A DNA stretch of 39,524 bases from an uncultured Oscillochloris sp. GTDB lineage: Bacteria; Chloroflexota; Chloroflexia; Chloroflexales; Chloroflexaceae. Positions 15,181 to 23,002 of this stretch are shown here, in pieces. The stretch lies in assembly GCA_903887465.1 (NCBI GenBank), contig CAISPW010000084.1, positions 1-39,524 of the forward strand, written 5' to 3'. The translations under genes and the position numbers were made by a program. The notes under the pieces are model-generated. The model was given only the letters and a program-made list of their open reading frames with translations, made no database searches and was not told where the DNA came from. The number at the start of each line of letters is the position of its first letter. Position 1 is the first letter of the stretch.

Positions 15181-16026
15181 TTAGGGCATAAGGGGGAGGG
15201 TGGGCGTAGGGGTGAAGGCGGGTACCTGACAGCTAAACTGCTGCACCAGGCTGCGGGTGGCCCGTTCCTGTACTTGAATAACGTAGATCCCCGGTCGCTC
15301 GTCGCCGATGCGCAGGCGGATGCGGTAGCTGCCGTCATTGCGGGTGAATCCGCCGCCGACTGGCCGGTCACCAAAGGTCACGATCAGCGCCAGTTCCGGA
15401 TCCGCGCTGCCCTCGACCGTAATAACATCGCCGGGGATGCATGCGGTCGCGGCGATATCCGGCGTAGGGACGGCGGCGGGCAAGGTCGCCGTGGGGGTCG
15501 CGTGGGTGACGATCCGCAAGGTCGCCGTCGCCAGCGGCGTGGCCGACACCGCCGCCACCGCAGTGCGCGTGGCGGTGGGCGTGGATGTAAAGGTGGGCGT
15601 GGGCGTCGCGGCTGACGCCGGTTGAGCGGAGGTATTATTTGTTACAAGAGGTTCTGCGGGGATCGTCGGCACCTTCCCGGCCTGCTCAGTTTGCGCGAGT
15701 ATGGCGGTGCGCGTCCTCAGGCAATCCGGGTAAGGCGGGTAGTGCAAGGAGTGGGCGGGCCCATCGGTGGGGCAGTTCGCAATGATCTTCTCAGGGTTGA
15801 TCGTCGCCTTCGTGGCGGCGGCGGCGGTCGCCGTCGCGGCGCGAGCCGTTGCCGTTGTGTAGCAGACGATGTAGGCCGCCACCTCGGTGGTGGGGTTGAG
15901 GCACGTCTCCTCAGCGGCGAGACGGGCGGCGTGCAGATCCACCGTGGCATGGGTGAACGCCATCACCATTGTGGTGGCGACGACAAGGATGAGGGCTATT
16001 GGCCAAAAAAGGCTGCGCTGTGACAT
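15181..16026 (-). CDS. membrane-anchored Thr/Pro-rich extracellular protein
   Basis: 281 residues, not a recognised named family. One N-terminal membrane segment (about 8-25, WPIALILVVATTMVMAF) without a cleavage site I trust, an Ala/Thr-rich region with several Cys (about 42-105), a long low-complexity linker of TPT and TAT type (about 130-200), and a C-terminal beta-rich domain (about 205-270, VITVEGSADPELALIVTF, FTRNDGSYRIRLRI) resembling a bacterial Ig-like or Big domain. It is the last gene of the Roadblock-MglA operon, 59 bases after the DUF4388 gene, so it may be the surface partner of that switch; this is inference. Confidence 0.65.
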   Translation of the reverse strand: MSQRSLFWPIALILVVATTMVMAFTHATVDLHAARLAAEETCLNPTTEVAAYIVCYTTATARAATATAAAATKATINPEKIIANCPTDGPAHSLHYPPYPDCLRTRTAILAQTEQAGKVPTIPAEPLVTNNTSAQPASAATPTPTFTSTPTATRTAVAAVSATPLATATLRIVTHATPTATLPAAVPTPDIAATACIPGDVITVEGSADPELALIVTFGDRPVGGGFTRNDGSYRIRLRIGDERPGIYVIQVQERATRSLVQQFSCQVPAFTPTPTLPLMP

Positions 16027-16053
16027 AGGGCCACCCTACAAGCCGACGAGTAT

Positions 16054-16078
16054 ACGGTGACGATCCTGTCGTCACCGT
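16054..16078. repeat. 10-bp hairpin between the last two genes of the MglA operon
   Basis: ACGGTGACGA (16054-16063), loop TCCTG, TCGTCACCGT (16069-16078). No T-tract on the minus strand, so not a clear terminator; it may adjust expression of the last gene. Confidence 0.6.
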
Positions 16079-16085
16079 GGCGAGG

Positions 16086-16889
16086 TCACGAGCCGAGGAC
16101 CTCTTGCATGCGCGTGCGCAGCTCGCGGGCGACCTGCCTAGCCCGGACGGGGCCAACGATGGGGGTGGCCCGCATCTCGAAATAGTCGACCACGGCGGAC
16201 ATCTGCTCGCTAGTGGCGCGGCTCGGGTCAAGGACGCTGGCCTGCTTATAGGCATCCTGGAGCGCGGCGGCGGCGCTGGTGCCAAGCATGCTGGCGGCGA
16301 TCCGCTCAAACTCAGGGGCGAGGATTTCGCCGGGAGAGAGCGAACGGTTCTCGATCAGGCCGCTCTGCAAAAGCTGGGCGATGATCTCGCATGTGCGAAA
16401 CTCGCCGAGGCTGCTGCGCTGGGCGATCTGGCTGATCGTATTGCGGCCATCAACCATCGTCAGGATCCGCCACTCCTCAGCCTCCAGATTGATCTCGATG
16501 TTGCCCGTGGATGGGTTCGGCACAAGCCGAGGTACGAGGCCAAGGGAGGGGACGTACTGGTGGATCTTGGCCCATTCGTCCTGGCGCATGATCCCCTCCA
16601 TGATGATCACCTCATTGCTGACCGTGATCGTCGGCGGGGAGATAATGCGGTCGTCGTGGAAGCGGAAGGGGCCGGAGGAGAACGTGAAAAAGGTATAGAC
16701 TGCATCCAGGGGCGTGTGGCCAGGCAACTCAGCGCCGACGATCTTGCCGTCACGAAAGTAGAGCCAGCCACAGAACGACTGGCCGCTGCGCTGGCCGTGG
16801 ATCTCAACCCCGCCCGTCTTCTTGCTGAGGTCGAGGAGCTGGATGATATCGGTCAGCGGGAACTCGCCCAGATCACCTTCAAGGGCCAT
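16086..16889 (-). CDS. DUF4388 (PATAN-like) protein
   Basis: 267 residues, soluble. The N-terminal DUF4388 domain (about 1-105) opens with MALEGDLGEFPLTDIIQLLD and has the typical KTGGVEIHG and GWLYFRDGKIVGAEL strands. A winged-helix-like middle part (about 130-185, ILTMVDGRNTISQIAQRSSL) and a helical tail follow. DUF4388 proteins occur with response regulators, Roadblock proteins and Ras-like GTPases in motility and polarity systems, which is the case here (mglA is 87 bases upstream). The molecular role is not established; a scaffold or GTPase-effector role is a reasonable guess. Confidence 0.85.
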   Translation of the reverse strand: MALEGDLGEFPLTDIIQLLDLSKKTGGVEIHGQRSGQSFCGWLYFRDGKIVGAELPGHTPLDAVYTFFTFSSGPFRFHDDRIISPPTITVSNEVIIMEGIMRQDEWAKIHQYVPSLGLVPRLVPNPSTGNIEINLEAEEWRILTMVDGRNTISQIAQRSSLGEFRTCEIIAQLLQSGLIENRSLSPGEILAPEFERIAASMLGTSAAAALQDAYKQASVLDPSRATSEQMSAVVDYFEMRATPIVGPVRARQVARELRTRMQEVLGS

Positions 16890-16976
16890 GGCTTCACCGT
16901 AGGCAACAGGCAGCGCGTAACGGGCAGAAGCCTCACCCTGGGGCGATGCTGCCCGTCTCCTAGTGTCTGTTACCGC

Positions 16977-17564
16977 CTAAAGCTTACTGATCACCACACG
17001 GCTGATCGCGCGCAGCGTCTCAAAGACGCCGGGGCCTTTGGTGGCCACCGCCTCGATTCGCGGCCAGTTCATCTTCGTGACGCCGAGGAAGTGATCCATC
17101 GTCTGCACCGAGGCGACCACATCCTTGGGCAGATCGCGCTTATTGTACTGGAGTACGATCGGGAACTCAGCGAACTTTTTATTTTGCCGGGTGATATTCT
17201 GCGCCAACTCACGTAAGCTATTCACATTCTCCTGCATCTTATTCTTATTTGAGTCCGCGACGAAGACCACACCGTCGGCCCCGTTGAGTACCGCCACGCG
17301 CGTGCGCTCGTAGAGTACCTGGCCGGGCACCGTGTAGAGGTGGAAGCGGGTCTGGAAGCCGCGAACCTTACCAAGGTCAAGGGGCAGAAAGTCGAAGAAC
17401 AGTGTGCGCTCCGTCTCTGTCGCGATCGAAAGCAGATCCCCTTTGACGTCTTTGGGCACTTGGCTGTGGATGTACTGTAGGTTCGTCGTTTTGCCACACA
17501 TGCCGGGGCCATAGTAGACGATCTTGCAGTGGATCTCGCGCGCCGCAACATTGATCAGTGCCAT
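16977..17564 (-). CDS. MglA-type small Ras-like GTPase
   Basis: 195 residues, the usual MglA length. P-loop GPGMCGKTT (19-27), switch II/G3 written TVPGQ (78-82, as in MglA, instead of DxxGQ), and NKRD (141-144) as the guanine-specificity motif. In gliding bacteria MglA-GTP marks the leading pole and drives the motility machinery, while Roadblock protein MglB is its GAP. Two Roadblock genes lie directly upstream here, so the regulators are at hand. The start MALINVAAREIHCKIVYYGP is the family N-terminus. Whether it controls gliding, pilus polarity or something else cannot be read from sequence. Confidence 0.93.
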   Translation of the reverse strand: MALINVAAREIHCKIVYYGPGMCGKTTNLQYIHSQVPKDVKGDLLSIATETERTLFFDFLPLDLGKVRGFQTRFHLYTVPGQVLYERTRVAVLNGADGVVFVADSNKNKMQENVNSLRELAQNITRQNKKFAEFPIVLQYNKRDLPKDVVASVQTMDHFLGVTKMNWPRIEAVATKGPGVFETLRAISRVVISKL

Positions 17565-17681
17565 AGGTCCTCTCGCATGCCTGCCTATACAAAAGCGGTC
17601 AGCGGCCAGCGTTCAGCGCGGCGGACTTCGGAGCGAAGGAAGCGCCGCTGGCGCACAGCGAGACGGCTGACACCTGACATC

Positions 17682-18176
17682 CTAGTCGCGGAAGAGCAGA
17701 TCGATCGTATCTTCCATCGAGGTGCGGAACGACGAGCCGAGTACCTCATCGCGGGCCTTGTGCTGCTGGCGCACCCGGTCGAGTACTGAGGCGAGCTCAT
17801 CGGTCGCCTTCTTCGTGAGTACTTTCACCAGGCCGATGTGGGTGCCCTTATTGAAGATAATGCACAGGATCCACTGCTCCTCGATCATGGCGATAAAGAT
17901 ATTCTCGCGCACGCCCTGCTGGAATGAGGCGCGGAAATCGCGCTCGCGCAGAAGTTTGGCAACCTCGCGTGAGGACGCGAAGACGCCCGCGATCAACGCG
18001 CCAAGGGCGGTGATGTCCTGCCGATCACCATCGCCCTTCGAGGAGATAACCTGGCCACTTTTATCGAGCAGAAGGGCGTAGTCGCTCCCGGTGTCTTCCA
18101 CAAGACGACCGAGACACTCCTCGATCTGATTGATCTCTTCGGTAGGAACAATGATGCTTGTCAGCTGTGGATCCAT
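17682..18176 (-). CDS. Roadblock/LC7 (MglB-like) protein 2
   Basis: 164 residues. The Roadblock fold covers about 12-115: an N-terminal helix (EINQIEECLGRLVEDTG), strand SDYALLLDKSGQVISSKGD, a central helix with LGALIAGVFASSREVAKLL and the last strands ENIFIAMIEEQWILCIIFNK. A 40-residue helical tail (KKATDELASVLDRVRQQHKA) extends beyond the fold. It lies 117 bases before mglA and is the best candidate for the GTPase-activating partner. It has its own extended -10 promoter in addition to read-through from the first Roadblock gene. Confidence 0.88.
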   Translation of the reverse strand: MDPQLTSIIVPTEEINQIEECLGRLVEDTGSDYALLLDKSGQVISSKGDGDRQDITALGALIAGVFASSREVAKLLRERDFRASFQQGVRENIFIAMIEEQWILCIIFNKGTHIGLVKVLTKKATDELASVLDRVRQQHKARDEVLGSSFRTSMEDTIDLLFRD

Positions 18177-18232
18177 CGATACCTGCCTTACACGTGATCA
18201 ACTCAGAGAGTCTGCGACCGCACGTCTCCTAA

Positions 18233-18241
18233 ATTATAGCA
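18233..18241 (-). promoter_or_regulatory. internal extended -10 promoter before Roadblock gene 2
   Basis: Minus-strand TGC-TATAAT (18241-18233), about 57 bases before the ATG at 18176. No clear -35. Confidence 0.5.
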
Positions 18242-18251
18242 TATAGGAGAA

Positions 18252-18617
18252 TCAGATATCTCGTAAGGCGTCGCCCATATCGCTACGATGCTTGGCCACC
18301 AGAAATCGCACATAGCCAAGGTCATCGCGGGAGCCGGCCAGCAGCAGCAGCATGGCTTCCGAGTTAATCGGCTCGATCACCACGAGGCCGTGTTCATACT
18401 CCAGCATGGTCTGGAGCGCGCCGCCCTTCGCAATCTCGCGACCGAGGGCGTCGGCCATCGCCAGCCCGTTTGAGGCGACTGCGCAGATCGCATCCACATC
18501 GACGCCAGAGCGCGCCATGCTCTCGATCAGCAGCCCGTCCGTCGCCACCACCGCCGCCAGATCAACGCTCTCGACCGCACGAAAGCGGCCCAGCAGATCC
18601 CGTAGCTTGTTGCTCAT
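18252..18617 (-). CDS. Roadblock/LC7 protein 1
   Basis: 121 residues, a single Roadblock domain: MSNKLRDLLGRFRAVESVDL, AAVVATDGLLIESMA, the central helix (DAICAVASNGLAMADALGRE), and the strands QTMLEYEHGLVVIEPI and AMLLLLAGSRDDLGYVRFLV. It is the first gene of the operon with Roadblock 2, mglA, the DUF4388 gene and the anchored protein. Two Roadblock proteins with different lengths suggest one GAP and one partner or hetero-dimer. The ATG at 18617 is chosen over an in-frame start at 18662, which would be at the transcription start of the upstream promoter. Confidence 0.88.
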   Translation of the reverse strand: MSNKLRDLLGRFRAVESVDLAAVVATDGLLIESMARSGVDVDAICAVASNGLAMADALGREIAKGGALQTMLEYEHGLVVIEPINSEAMLLLLAGSRDDLGYVRFLVAKHRSDMGDALRDI

Positions 18618-18670
18618 ACGTGGAAGGTTCCTTCGGCGGGCGCCAGACCACAGCGGCGCCAAGCATGTCT

Positions 18671-18676
18671 ATTATA
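18671..18676 (-). promoter_or_regulatory. -10 box of the Roadblock-MglA operon
   Basis: Perfect minus-strand TATAAT (18676-18671), 54 bases before the first Roadblock ATG. A -35 is unclear (TTGCCG at 14-base spacing). Confidence 0.45.
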
Positions 18677-18753
18677 CACGAGGGTATGATCGGCAAGATG
18701 CTGGGGAGGGGGGAGGATCGACGGTATGCGTTCGCCTCGCAACTGGCAGCGGC

Positions 18754-19041
18754 CTACTGCTCAACCCCATTGTTCCGCTCGCGCTCTTTGGGCGGTCGGC
18801 CGGTGCGAATATTGCGCAGCGAGTGGATCGTCGCGGCAATCGCCCGGTCGGCCCACCCGTAGATCGTTGGCCGGCTCTTCTGAAGATCGTCCGCGATCTG
18901 GGTGACGTTTGTGCGGTACTCTGGGTCGAAGGTGGCGAGGTTGATCCGTGCGGAGGCAATGATCTGCTGAATCTCTTCGTCGGAAAGTCCATGCTCGCGC
19001 ATGAGTTTCTTGGCCCGCTTGCTCGACATATCCAGATCCAT
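18754..19041 (-). CDS. small helix-turn-helix protein with AT-hook-like motif
   Basis: 95 residues from the ATG at 19041. That start has AAGGAG six bases upstream; the frame continues up to 19131, but the ATG there overlaps the -10 box, so it cannot be on the transcript. The ATG at 19089 is the other option (111 residues). Visible: a basic N-terminal helix (SSKRAKKLMREHGLSDEEIQ), a helix-turn-helix (about 47-65, TNVTQIADDLQKSRPTIYGW) and a C-terminal TGRPPKERE with the GRP core of AT-hooks. It probably binds DNA as a small regulator; it may derive from a recombinase-like HTH. Target unknown. It is single, upstream of and convergent with nothing on the plus strand nearby. Confidence 0.65.
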   Translation of the reverse strand: MDLDMSSKRAKKLMREHGLSDEEIQQIIASARINLATFDPEYRTNVTQIADDLQKSRPTIYGWADRAIAATIHSLRNIRTGRPPKERERNNGVEQ

Positions 19042-19126
19042 AGGTTTCTCCTTACTGTCTGGCTGTTCGCTGGTACCGTTCGTTTCCATAGGTGTAGATG
19101 TCTCCTCAAAGATGTAAGTGTTTATC

Positions 19127-19155
19127 ATCATAGCATGCGCCGTGTCGCCTGTCTA
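19127..19155 (-). promoter_or_regulatory. promoter of the small HTH gene
   Basis: Minus-strand TAGACA (19155-19150), exactly 17 bases, TATGAT (19132-19127). The upstream ATG of the frame lies inside this -10 box. Confidence 0.6.
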
Positions 19156-19375
19156 GTATGAGCTGTAAATAGTATTGCAGTACGTAGATCGCCCATAGCG
19201 CACCTGTTACAAAAGCCTATCCTTCTGCGTCCCATGGCGAGTAAGCATGCGCCCGAGTGCCGCCCAAGACTGACTCCAATGCGCAAATATGGCGTACGTA
19301 AAGCTTAACAGATTATCGTGATCCTGCGCGGACAAAGTGTAAAGCATTGTCGGATACCTTGGCCCGCCCCCGGCA

Positions 19376-19384
19376 TGCTACAAT
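19376..19384 (+). promoter_or_regulatory. extended -10 promoter of the histidine kinase gene
   Basis: TGC-TACAAT at 19376-19384, only about 20 bases before the ATG at 19404, giving a very short leader of roughly 13 bases. The rest of the gap 19156-19375 shows no feature. Confidence 0.5.
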
Positions 19385-19403
19385 GAAGCCTCGGAGGACG
19401 CCC

Positions 19404-20975
19404 ATGCTCGAACAGCCAGATAACCGCCTGCGCCAGCGTGAATATCTGCTCCAGATTAGCCGCGCCATCACCGCGCAGCTCGACCTGTCTAGCGTGCTGA
19501 ACCTAGTAATCACCTACGCTGTTGAGATGCTGGCCGGCACCTCCGGCCTGATCGCGATCTACGACGAGGAGAGCGGCGATATCCTGCGCATCCGCGCCTC
19601 CTCCCAGCTCCCCCGCGAGATCTGGCCGGCCTTCGCCCCGCTCCTCGATCTGCCCGTGGGCGACCTCACCCGCCGTGGTGTCGCCGTGCTGCGCGATGTC
19701 GCCGCCGACACTGGGCTCAGCCTGCGCCAGATGATCGCCCTGCCCCTGACCGTGCGCCAGTCGGCTGTGGGCGTGATCTATGTCTTCCGCGCCGCGCTCA
19801 ACGTCGATTTCTCGGCCAACGACCGCCAGCTCCTCCAAGACTTCGCCGACCAGGCTGCCATTGCTGTCTCGAACGCCCGGCTCTACCAGGGCGTCCTGCG
19901 CGAGAAGCAGCGCCTCGACGCGATGATCGAGCAGAGCGCCGACGGGGCCATGATCATCGATAGCCGCTGGCGGATCACTACGTTTAATAAGGCCATGGAG
20001 CAACTCACCGGCTGGAGCCGCGAGGAGGCGATTGGCCGGCCCTGCGCCGAGGTCTTGGGCATCCACAGCGCCCAGGGCGTCAATATTTGCCTGACCGACT
20101 GCCCGCTCCAGCGCCGCCCCGGCGCCGAGAACCCGGTGGCCGACGGGAAGGTCACGAGCCGTGATGGCCGCGAGATCTATGTGCAGAGCCGCTACGCCGC
20201 CCAGCGCGGCCCCGGCGGTGGCTTCCTCGGTGCGATTGCCAATGTGCGCGACATCACCGCGCAGCGCCGCGAGGTGGAGCTGCAGAATACCTTCATCTCG
20301 GTGATCTCCCACGAACTCAAGACGCCCGTGAGCATCATCAAGGGCTACGCTAGTACCCTCGCCCGCCAGGACGCCACCTTCTCGCAGGAGACCTTGCGCG
20401 AGGGTCTAACCGTGATCGAAGAGGAGGCCGACCGCCTGGCCCGCCAGATCCAGGATCTGCTCGATGTCTCGCGGGTGGCCGCTGGCGGCGTCCGGCTCGA
20501 CCGCTCGGATTTTCTGCTCGCCAGCCTGGCCGCCGATGTGGTGCGCGGGTTCGCCGCTCAAACCGCAGGCCGCTTCGAGTTCGAGCTGCGCTTCCCCGAT
20601 GAGATGCTGCCCGTTCACGGCGACTACGAGCGCCTGCGCCAGGTACTCAACAACCTTGTGTCCAACGCCGTGAAGTACAGCCCCGATGGCGGCACCGTCC
20701 GCATCGGTGCCCGCGCCGAGGGCGACATGGCCGTCGCCTACGTGTCCGACCAGGGCATCGGCATCGCCCCCGAGGAGCAGGAGCAGATCTTCCAACGCTT
20801 CTACCGGGTTGATAACCGCCTGCGCCGCGAGACCCAGGGCAGCGGGCTGGGCCTCTACCTGGCCCGCGCCGTGATCGAGGCCCACAGCGGCAAGATCTGG
20901 GTCGAGAGCCAGCTTGGTCGTGGTGCGCGGTTCATCTTCACCCTGCCGCTCGCCCGCCGCCAGCTCACGGACTAA
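19404..20975 (+). CDS. soluble GAF-PAS sensor histidine kinase
   Basis: 523 residues, no membrane segment, so it senses a cytoplasmic signal. GAF domain (about 20-165), PAS domain (about 175-295, MIEQSADGAMIIDSRWRITT ... LTGWSREEAIGRPCAEV), then HisKA with the H-box FISVISHELKTPVSIIKGY, and HATPase_c with N-box NNLVSNAVKYSPDG, G1 DQGIGI, F-box IFQRFYR and G2 GSGLGLYLAR. All catalytic boxes are intact. The PAS domain has two Cys in INICLTDCPLQ, a pattern seen in PAS kinases with possible metal or redox function. The start ATG at 19404 has GGAGG six bases before it. No response regulator is adjacent, so it is an orphan kinase. It is transcribed towards a small protein and trxB. Confidence 0.93.
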   Translation: MLEQPDNRLRQREYLLQISRAITAQLDLSSVLNLVITYAVEMLAGTSGLIAIYDEESGDILRIRASSQLPREIWPAFAPLLDLPVGDLTRRGVAVLRDVAADTGLSLRQMIALPLTVRQSAVGVIYVFRAALNVDFSANDRQLLQDFADQAAIAVSNARLYQGVLREKQRLDAMIEQSADGAMIIDSRWRITTFNKAMEQLTGWSREEAIGRPCAEVLGIHSAQGVNICLTDCPLQRRPGAENPVADGKVTSRDGREIYVQSRYAAQRGPGGGFLGAIANVRDITAQRREVELQNTFISVISHELKTPVSIIKGYASTLARQDATFSQETLREGLTVIEEEADRLARQIQDLLDVSRVAAGGVRLDRSDFLLASLAADVVRGFAAQTAGRFEFELRFPDEMLPVHGDYERLRQVLNNLVSNAVKYSPDGGTVRIGARAEGDMAVAYVSDQGIGIAPEEQEQIFQRFYRVDNRLRRETQGSGLGLYLARAVIEAHSGKIWVESQLGRGARFIFTLPLARRQLTD

Positions 20976-21073
20976 AACGCCATCGTCTGAGCGTTTGCTT
21001 CTCCAGTGGCAGTGAATGGAATGAATGATAGATACACGCCGCGTGTCGCGGCAGCACACTGAGGAGCATCCCC

Positions 21074-21229
21074 ATGATCGCTATCCGCGTCGACCGTGGC
21101 ATCTGGCACCTCACCCTGGCAGACGGGCGAAAATTCTCTGGGCGCTGCGCCACATCCGGCGAGGCGCTACGGGCCGCCACGCGAGCGGCGCTTATTGTGA
21201 CGGCGGTTCAGAAAGTTTCTGCCGCATAG
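21074..21229 (+). CDS. 51-residue small protein
   Basis: ATG at 21074 with GAGGAG about seven bases upstream; stop TAG at 21227-21229. The protein starts MIAIRVDRGIWHLTLADGRK, likely a beta-hairpin, followed by SGEALRAATRAALIVTAVQK, likely a helix. It resembles small strand-strand-helix proteins but I cannot name a family. It lies between the histidine kinase and trxB on the same strand, 79 bases before trxB and ahead of the trxB promoter. A real gene is supported by the ribosome site and the regular predicted fold; independent evidence is lacking. Confidence 0.5.
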   Translation: MIAIRVDRGIWHLTLADGRKFSGRCATSGEALRAATRAALIVTAVQKVSAA

Positions 21230-21257
21230 TCTAGCTCCATATGATCATTTCGGGGCG

Positions 21258-21266
21258 TGCTATACT
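21258..21266 (+). promoter_or_regulatory. extended -10 promoter of trxB
   Basis: TGC-TATACT (21258-21266), about 43 bases before the trxB ATG; AAGGA lies four bases before that ATG. Confidence 0.5.
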
Positions 21267-21308
21267 CCTAGCTGGAACACTCCCACGACGATTGAGAAGA
21301 AGGAATAT

Positions 21309-22280
21309 ATGCACAGCCACGTTGTGATTATCGGTTCGGGGCCTGCGGGCCTCACCGCCGCCCTCTACGCCGCACGGGCCAGCCTTGAGCCCCTGGTGGT
21401 ACGCGGCCTCCAGCCCGGCGGCCTGATCGCCACCACCAGCGAGGTGGAAAACTACCCCGGCTTCGTCGATGGGATCGGCGGATTCGAACTGGCTGAGAAT
21501 ATCGAGAAGCAGGCCGCCCGTTTCGGTGCCCAATACAAGGACGCCCTGATTACCAAGGTGGACGCCAATCAGCGCCCCTTTGTACTCACCACCGACAACG
21601 GCGAGACGATCACCGCCGACACGCTAATTGTCTCCACCGGAGCCTCGCCGCGCCACCTGGGCGTGCCCGGCGAAGAGCAACTAGCGAACCGTGGCGTGAG
21701 CTACTGCGCCACCTGCGACGGGTTCTTCTTCCGCAACAAGAAGGTCGTCGTGGTCGGTGGCGGCAACAGCGCCCTCGACGAGGGCCTGTTCCTTACCCGC
21801 TTCGTCGATGAGTTGATCATCGTCCACCGCCGCGACAGCCTGCGCGCCGACCCGGTACTCCAGGAGCGGGCCATGACCAACCCGAAGGTGCGCTTTATCT
21901 GGGACAGCACCGTGGACGCGATCACTGGCGACGAGAAGGTGACCGGCGTGATCGTGCGCAACCTGAAGAGCGGCGCAATCCAGGATCTGGCGGTGGACGG
22001 GGTCTTCCCTTATATCGGCCACATCCCGAATTCCTGGCTGTTCCAGGGCATCCTGGAGCTTGACGAGAATGGATACGTCGTCACCGATGGCCGCACCCGC
22101 ACGAAGGTGCCGGGCATCTTCGCCGCCGGCGACGTGGTGGATCACATCTACCGCCAGGCGATCACGGCGGCCGGCGAGGGCTGCCAGGCCGCCATGGAGG
22201 CCACCTGGTTTCTGGCCGAGCAGGAACACGCCGCCAAGAAGAAGGCTGAGGCGGTTGGCTTGCCGACCCTCGGCCAGTAA
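21309..22280 (+). CDS. trxB: thioredoxin reductase
   Basis: FAD- and NADPH-dependent flavoenzyme that keeps thioredoxin reduced in the cytoplasm. 323 residues, the low-molecular-weight bacterial type. FAD-binding GSGPAG (9-14), the redox pair CATC (133-136) in VSYCATCDGFFF, the NADPH-binding VVVVGGGNSALDEG, HRRDSLRA for the NADPH phosphate, and the C-terminal FAD contact GIFAAGDVVD. The second FAD-domain residues and a short Lys/Ala tail (EHAAKKKAEA) are normal. It has its own promoter. Reduction of a different partner, such as a ferredoxin or glutaredoxin-like protein, is possible but the sequence is close to the standard enzyme. Confidence 0.96.
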   Translation: MHSHVVIIGSGPAGLTAALYAARASLEPLVVRGLQPGGLIATTSEVENYPGFVDGIGGFELAENIEKQAARFGAQYKDALITKVDANQRPFVLTTDNGETITADTLIVSTGASPRHLGVPGEEQLANRGVSYCATCDGFFFRNKKVVVVGGGNSALDEGLFLTRFVDELIIVHRRDSLRADPVLQERAMTNPKVRFIWDSTVDAITGDEKVTGVIVRNLKSGAIQDLAVDGVFPYIGHIPNSWLFQGILELDENGYVVTDGRTRTKVPGIFAAGDVVDHIYRQAITAAGEGCQAAMEATWFLAEQEHAAKKKAEAVGLPTLGQ

Positions 22281-22314
22281 TAGGCACCCCTAACGCGCTT
22301 CATCACGATGCGGA

Positions 22315-22418
22315 ATATAGCAATCCTAAACTGGTTATGAAAAGGAGTCGAGCCTTTAGGCGGCCCTATCCGGCTAAAGCCTCGACTCCACGTAACAACC
22401 CCAAGAGGATTGCTATAT
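22315..22418. repeat. 104-bp palindromic MITE-like element, copy 1
   Basis: Perfect 13-bp terminal inverted repeats ATATAGCAATCCT and AGGATTGCTATAT. The interior forms an inner stem, GGAGTCGAG-CTTTAG on one side and CTAAAG-CTCGACTCC on the other. A second copy lies at 23003-23104. No gene inside. Confidence 0.88.
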
Positions 22419-22427
22419 GCCCAGCGC

Positions 22428-22492
22428 AGGAGCAAGGCCGCCTCCGGCGGGGGTTTGGGGGTGGCTTTGCCGCCCCAGACCTTGCAACTGCC
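22428..22492. repeat. REP-like element, copy F
   Basis: Contains GCCGCCTCCGGCGGGGGTTT, GGGGGTGGC-TTT-GCCGCCCC and CAGACC, the modules of copy A in the opposite orientation. It follows MITE copy 1 directly. Confidence 0.65.
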
Positions 22493-22534
22493 CTGATCCG
22501 TTATGGAAACTCTACACCAGAGTGCGCCCAATGG

Positions 22535-22543
22535 TGCTATAAT
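22535..22543 (+). promoter_or_regulatory. extended -10 promoter of the small duplicated-motif gene
   Basis: TGC with a perfect TATAAT (22538-22543), 93 bases before the ATG at 22636. Confidence 0.5.
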
Positions 22544-22635
22544 CGTCGCACGTATCTCACCTACACTTATCTTATGCTCCCCTGAGAGCGCTGCGCGTAA
22601 AGCTGTTCCGACGAAGTAACGGCAAGAGGTGACGT

Positions 22636-22920
22636 ATGTTCGAACGACAGATTGATGTGCCTCCGGCCCCGAGCAGAGAACTTGAGCAGGCATCCAGCGT
22701 TGATGTGCTTCCGCCTCCGAGTAGGGAGCTTGAGCAGGCATACATCAACGAGTACCTGCAGGGTCTTGGCTACAAGTTCGAGGATCTGAAGACGCTGCCC
22801 GCTACGCAGCATCACGATCTGATGTGCGCCGCATCGATGTTCGCCTCAACCAGGCTCGCAGATGTGGAGACAAGATCGCATCTGATCGAGGAGATGCATG
22901 GCGGTGAGCGCCCGATGTAG
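22636..22920 (+). CDS. 94-residue hypothetical protein with a 16-residue internal duplication
   Basis: Not a recognised named family. The N-terminus repeats a 16-residue unit twice, IDVPPAPSRELEQASS and VDVLPPPSRELEQAYI; at DNA level this is a 48-base tandem duplication (22651-22698 and 22699-22746). The rest (about 35-94) is helical, YINEYLQGLGYKFEDLKTLP then AASMFASTRLADVETRSHLI and a His/Gly tail; it resembles C-terminal helical regions of uncharacterised proteins in filamentous Chloroflexota, from memory only. It has its own promoter, a GAGGTG ribosome site and a strong terminator, so it is surely a transcription unit. It is flanked by the two copies of the MITE-like element. Confidence 0.75.
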   Translation: MFERQIDVPPAPSRELEQASSVDVLPPPSRELEQAYINEYLQGLGYKFEDLKTLPATQHHDLMCAASMFASTRLADVETRSHLIEEMHGGERPM

Positions 22921-22940
22921 CGAGAGGCCAACCCAGAAAA

Positions 22941-22972
22941 GCCCCCGGCGTGCTGCGCCGGGGGCTTCTTTG
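22941..22972. terminator. bidirectional intrinsic terminator
   Basis: Perfect 10-bp stem GCCCCCGGCG / CGCCGGGGGC with loop TGCTG, followed by TTCTTTGT on the plus strand and by TTTTCT on the minus strand. It ends the small plus-strand gene and, from the other side, the long nuo-glycosyltransferase operon. Confidence 0.9.
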
Positions 22973-23002
22973 TGTGCGGCCAGGGGAATGCTCCCTGACC
23001 AA

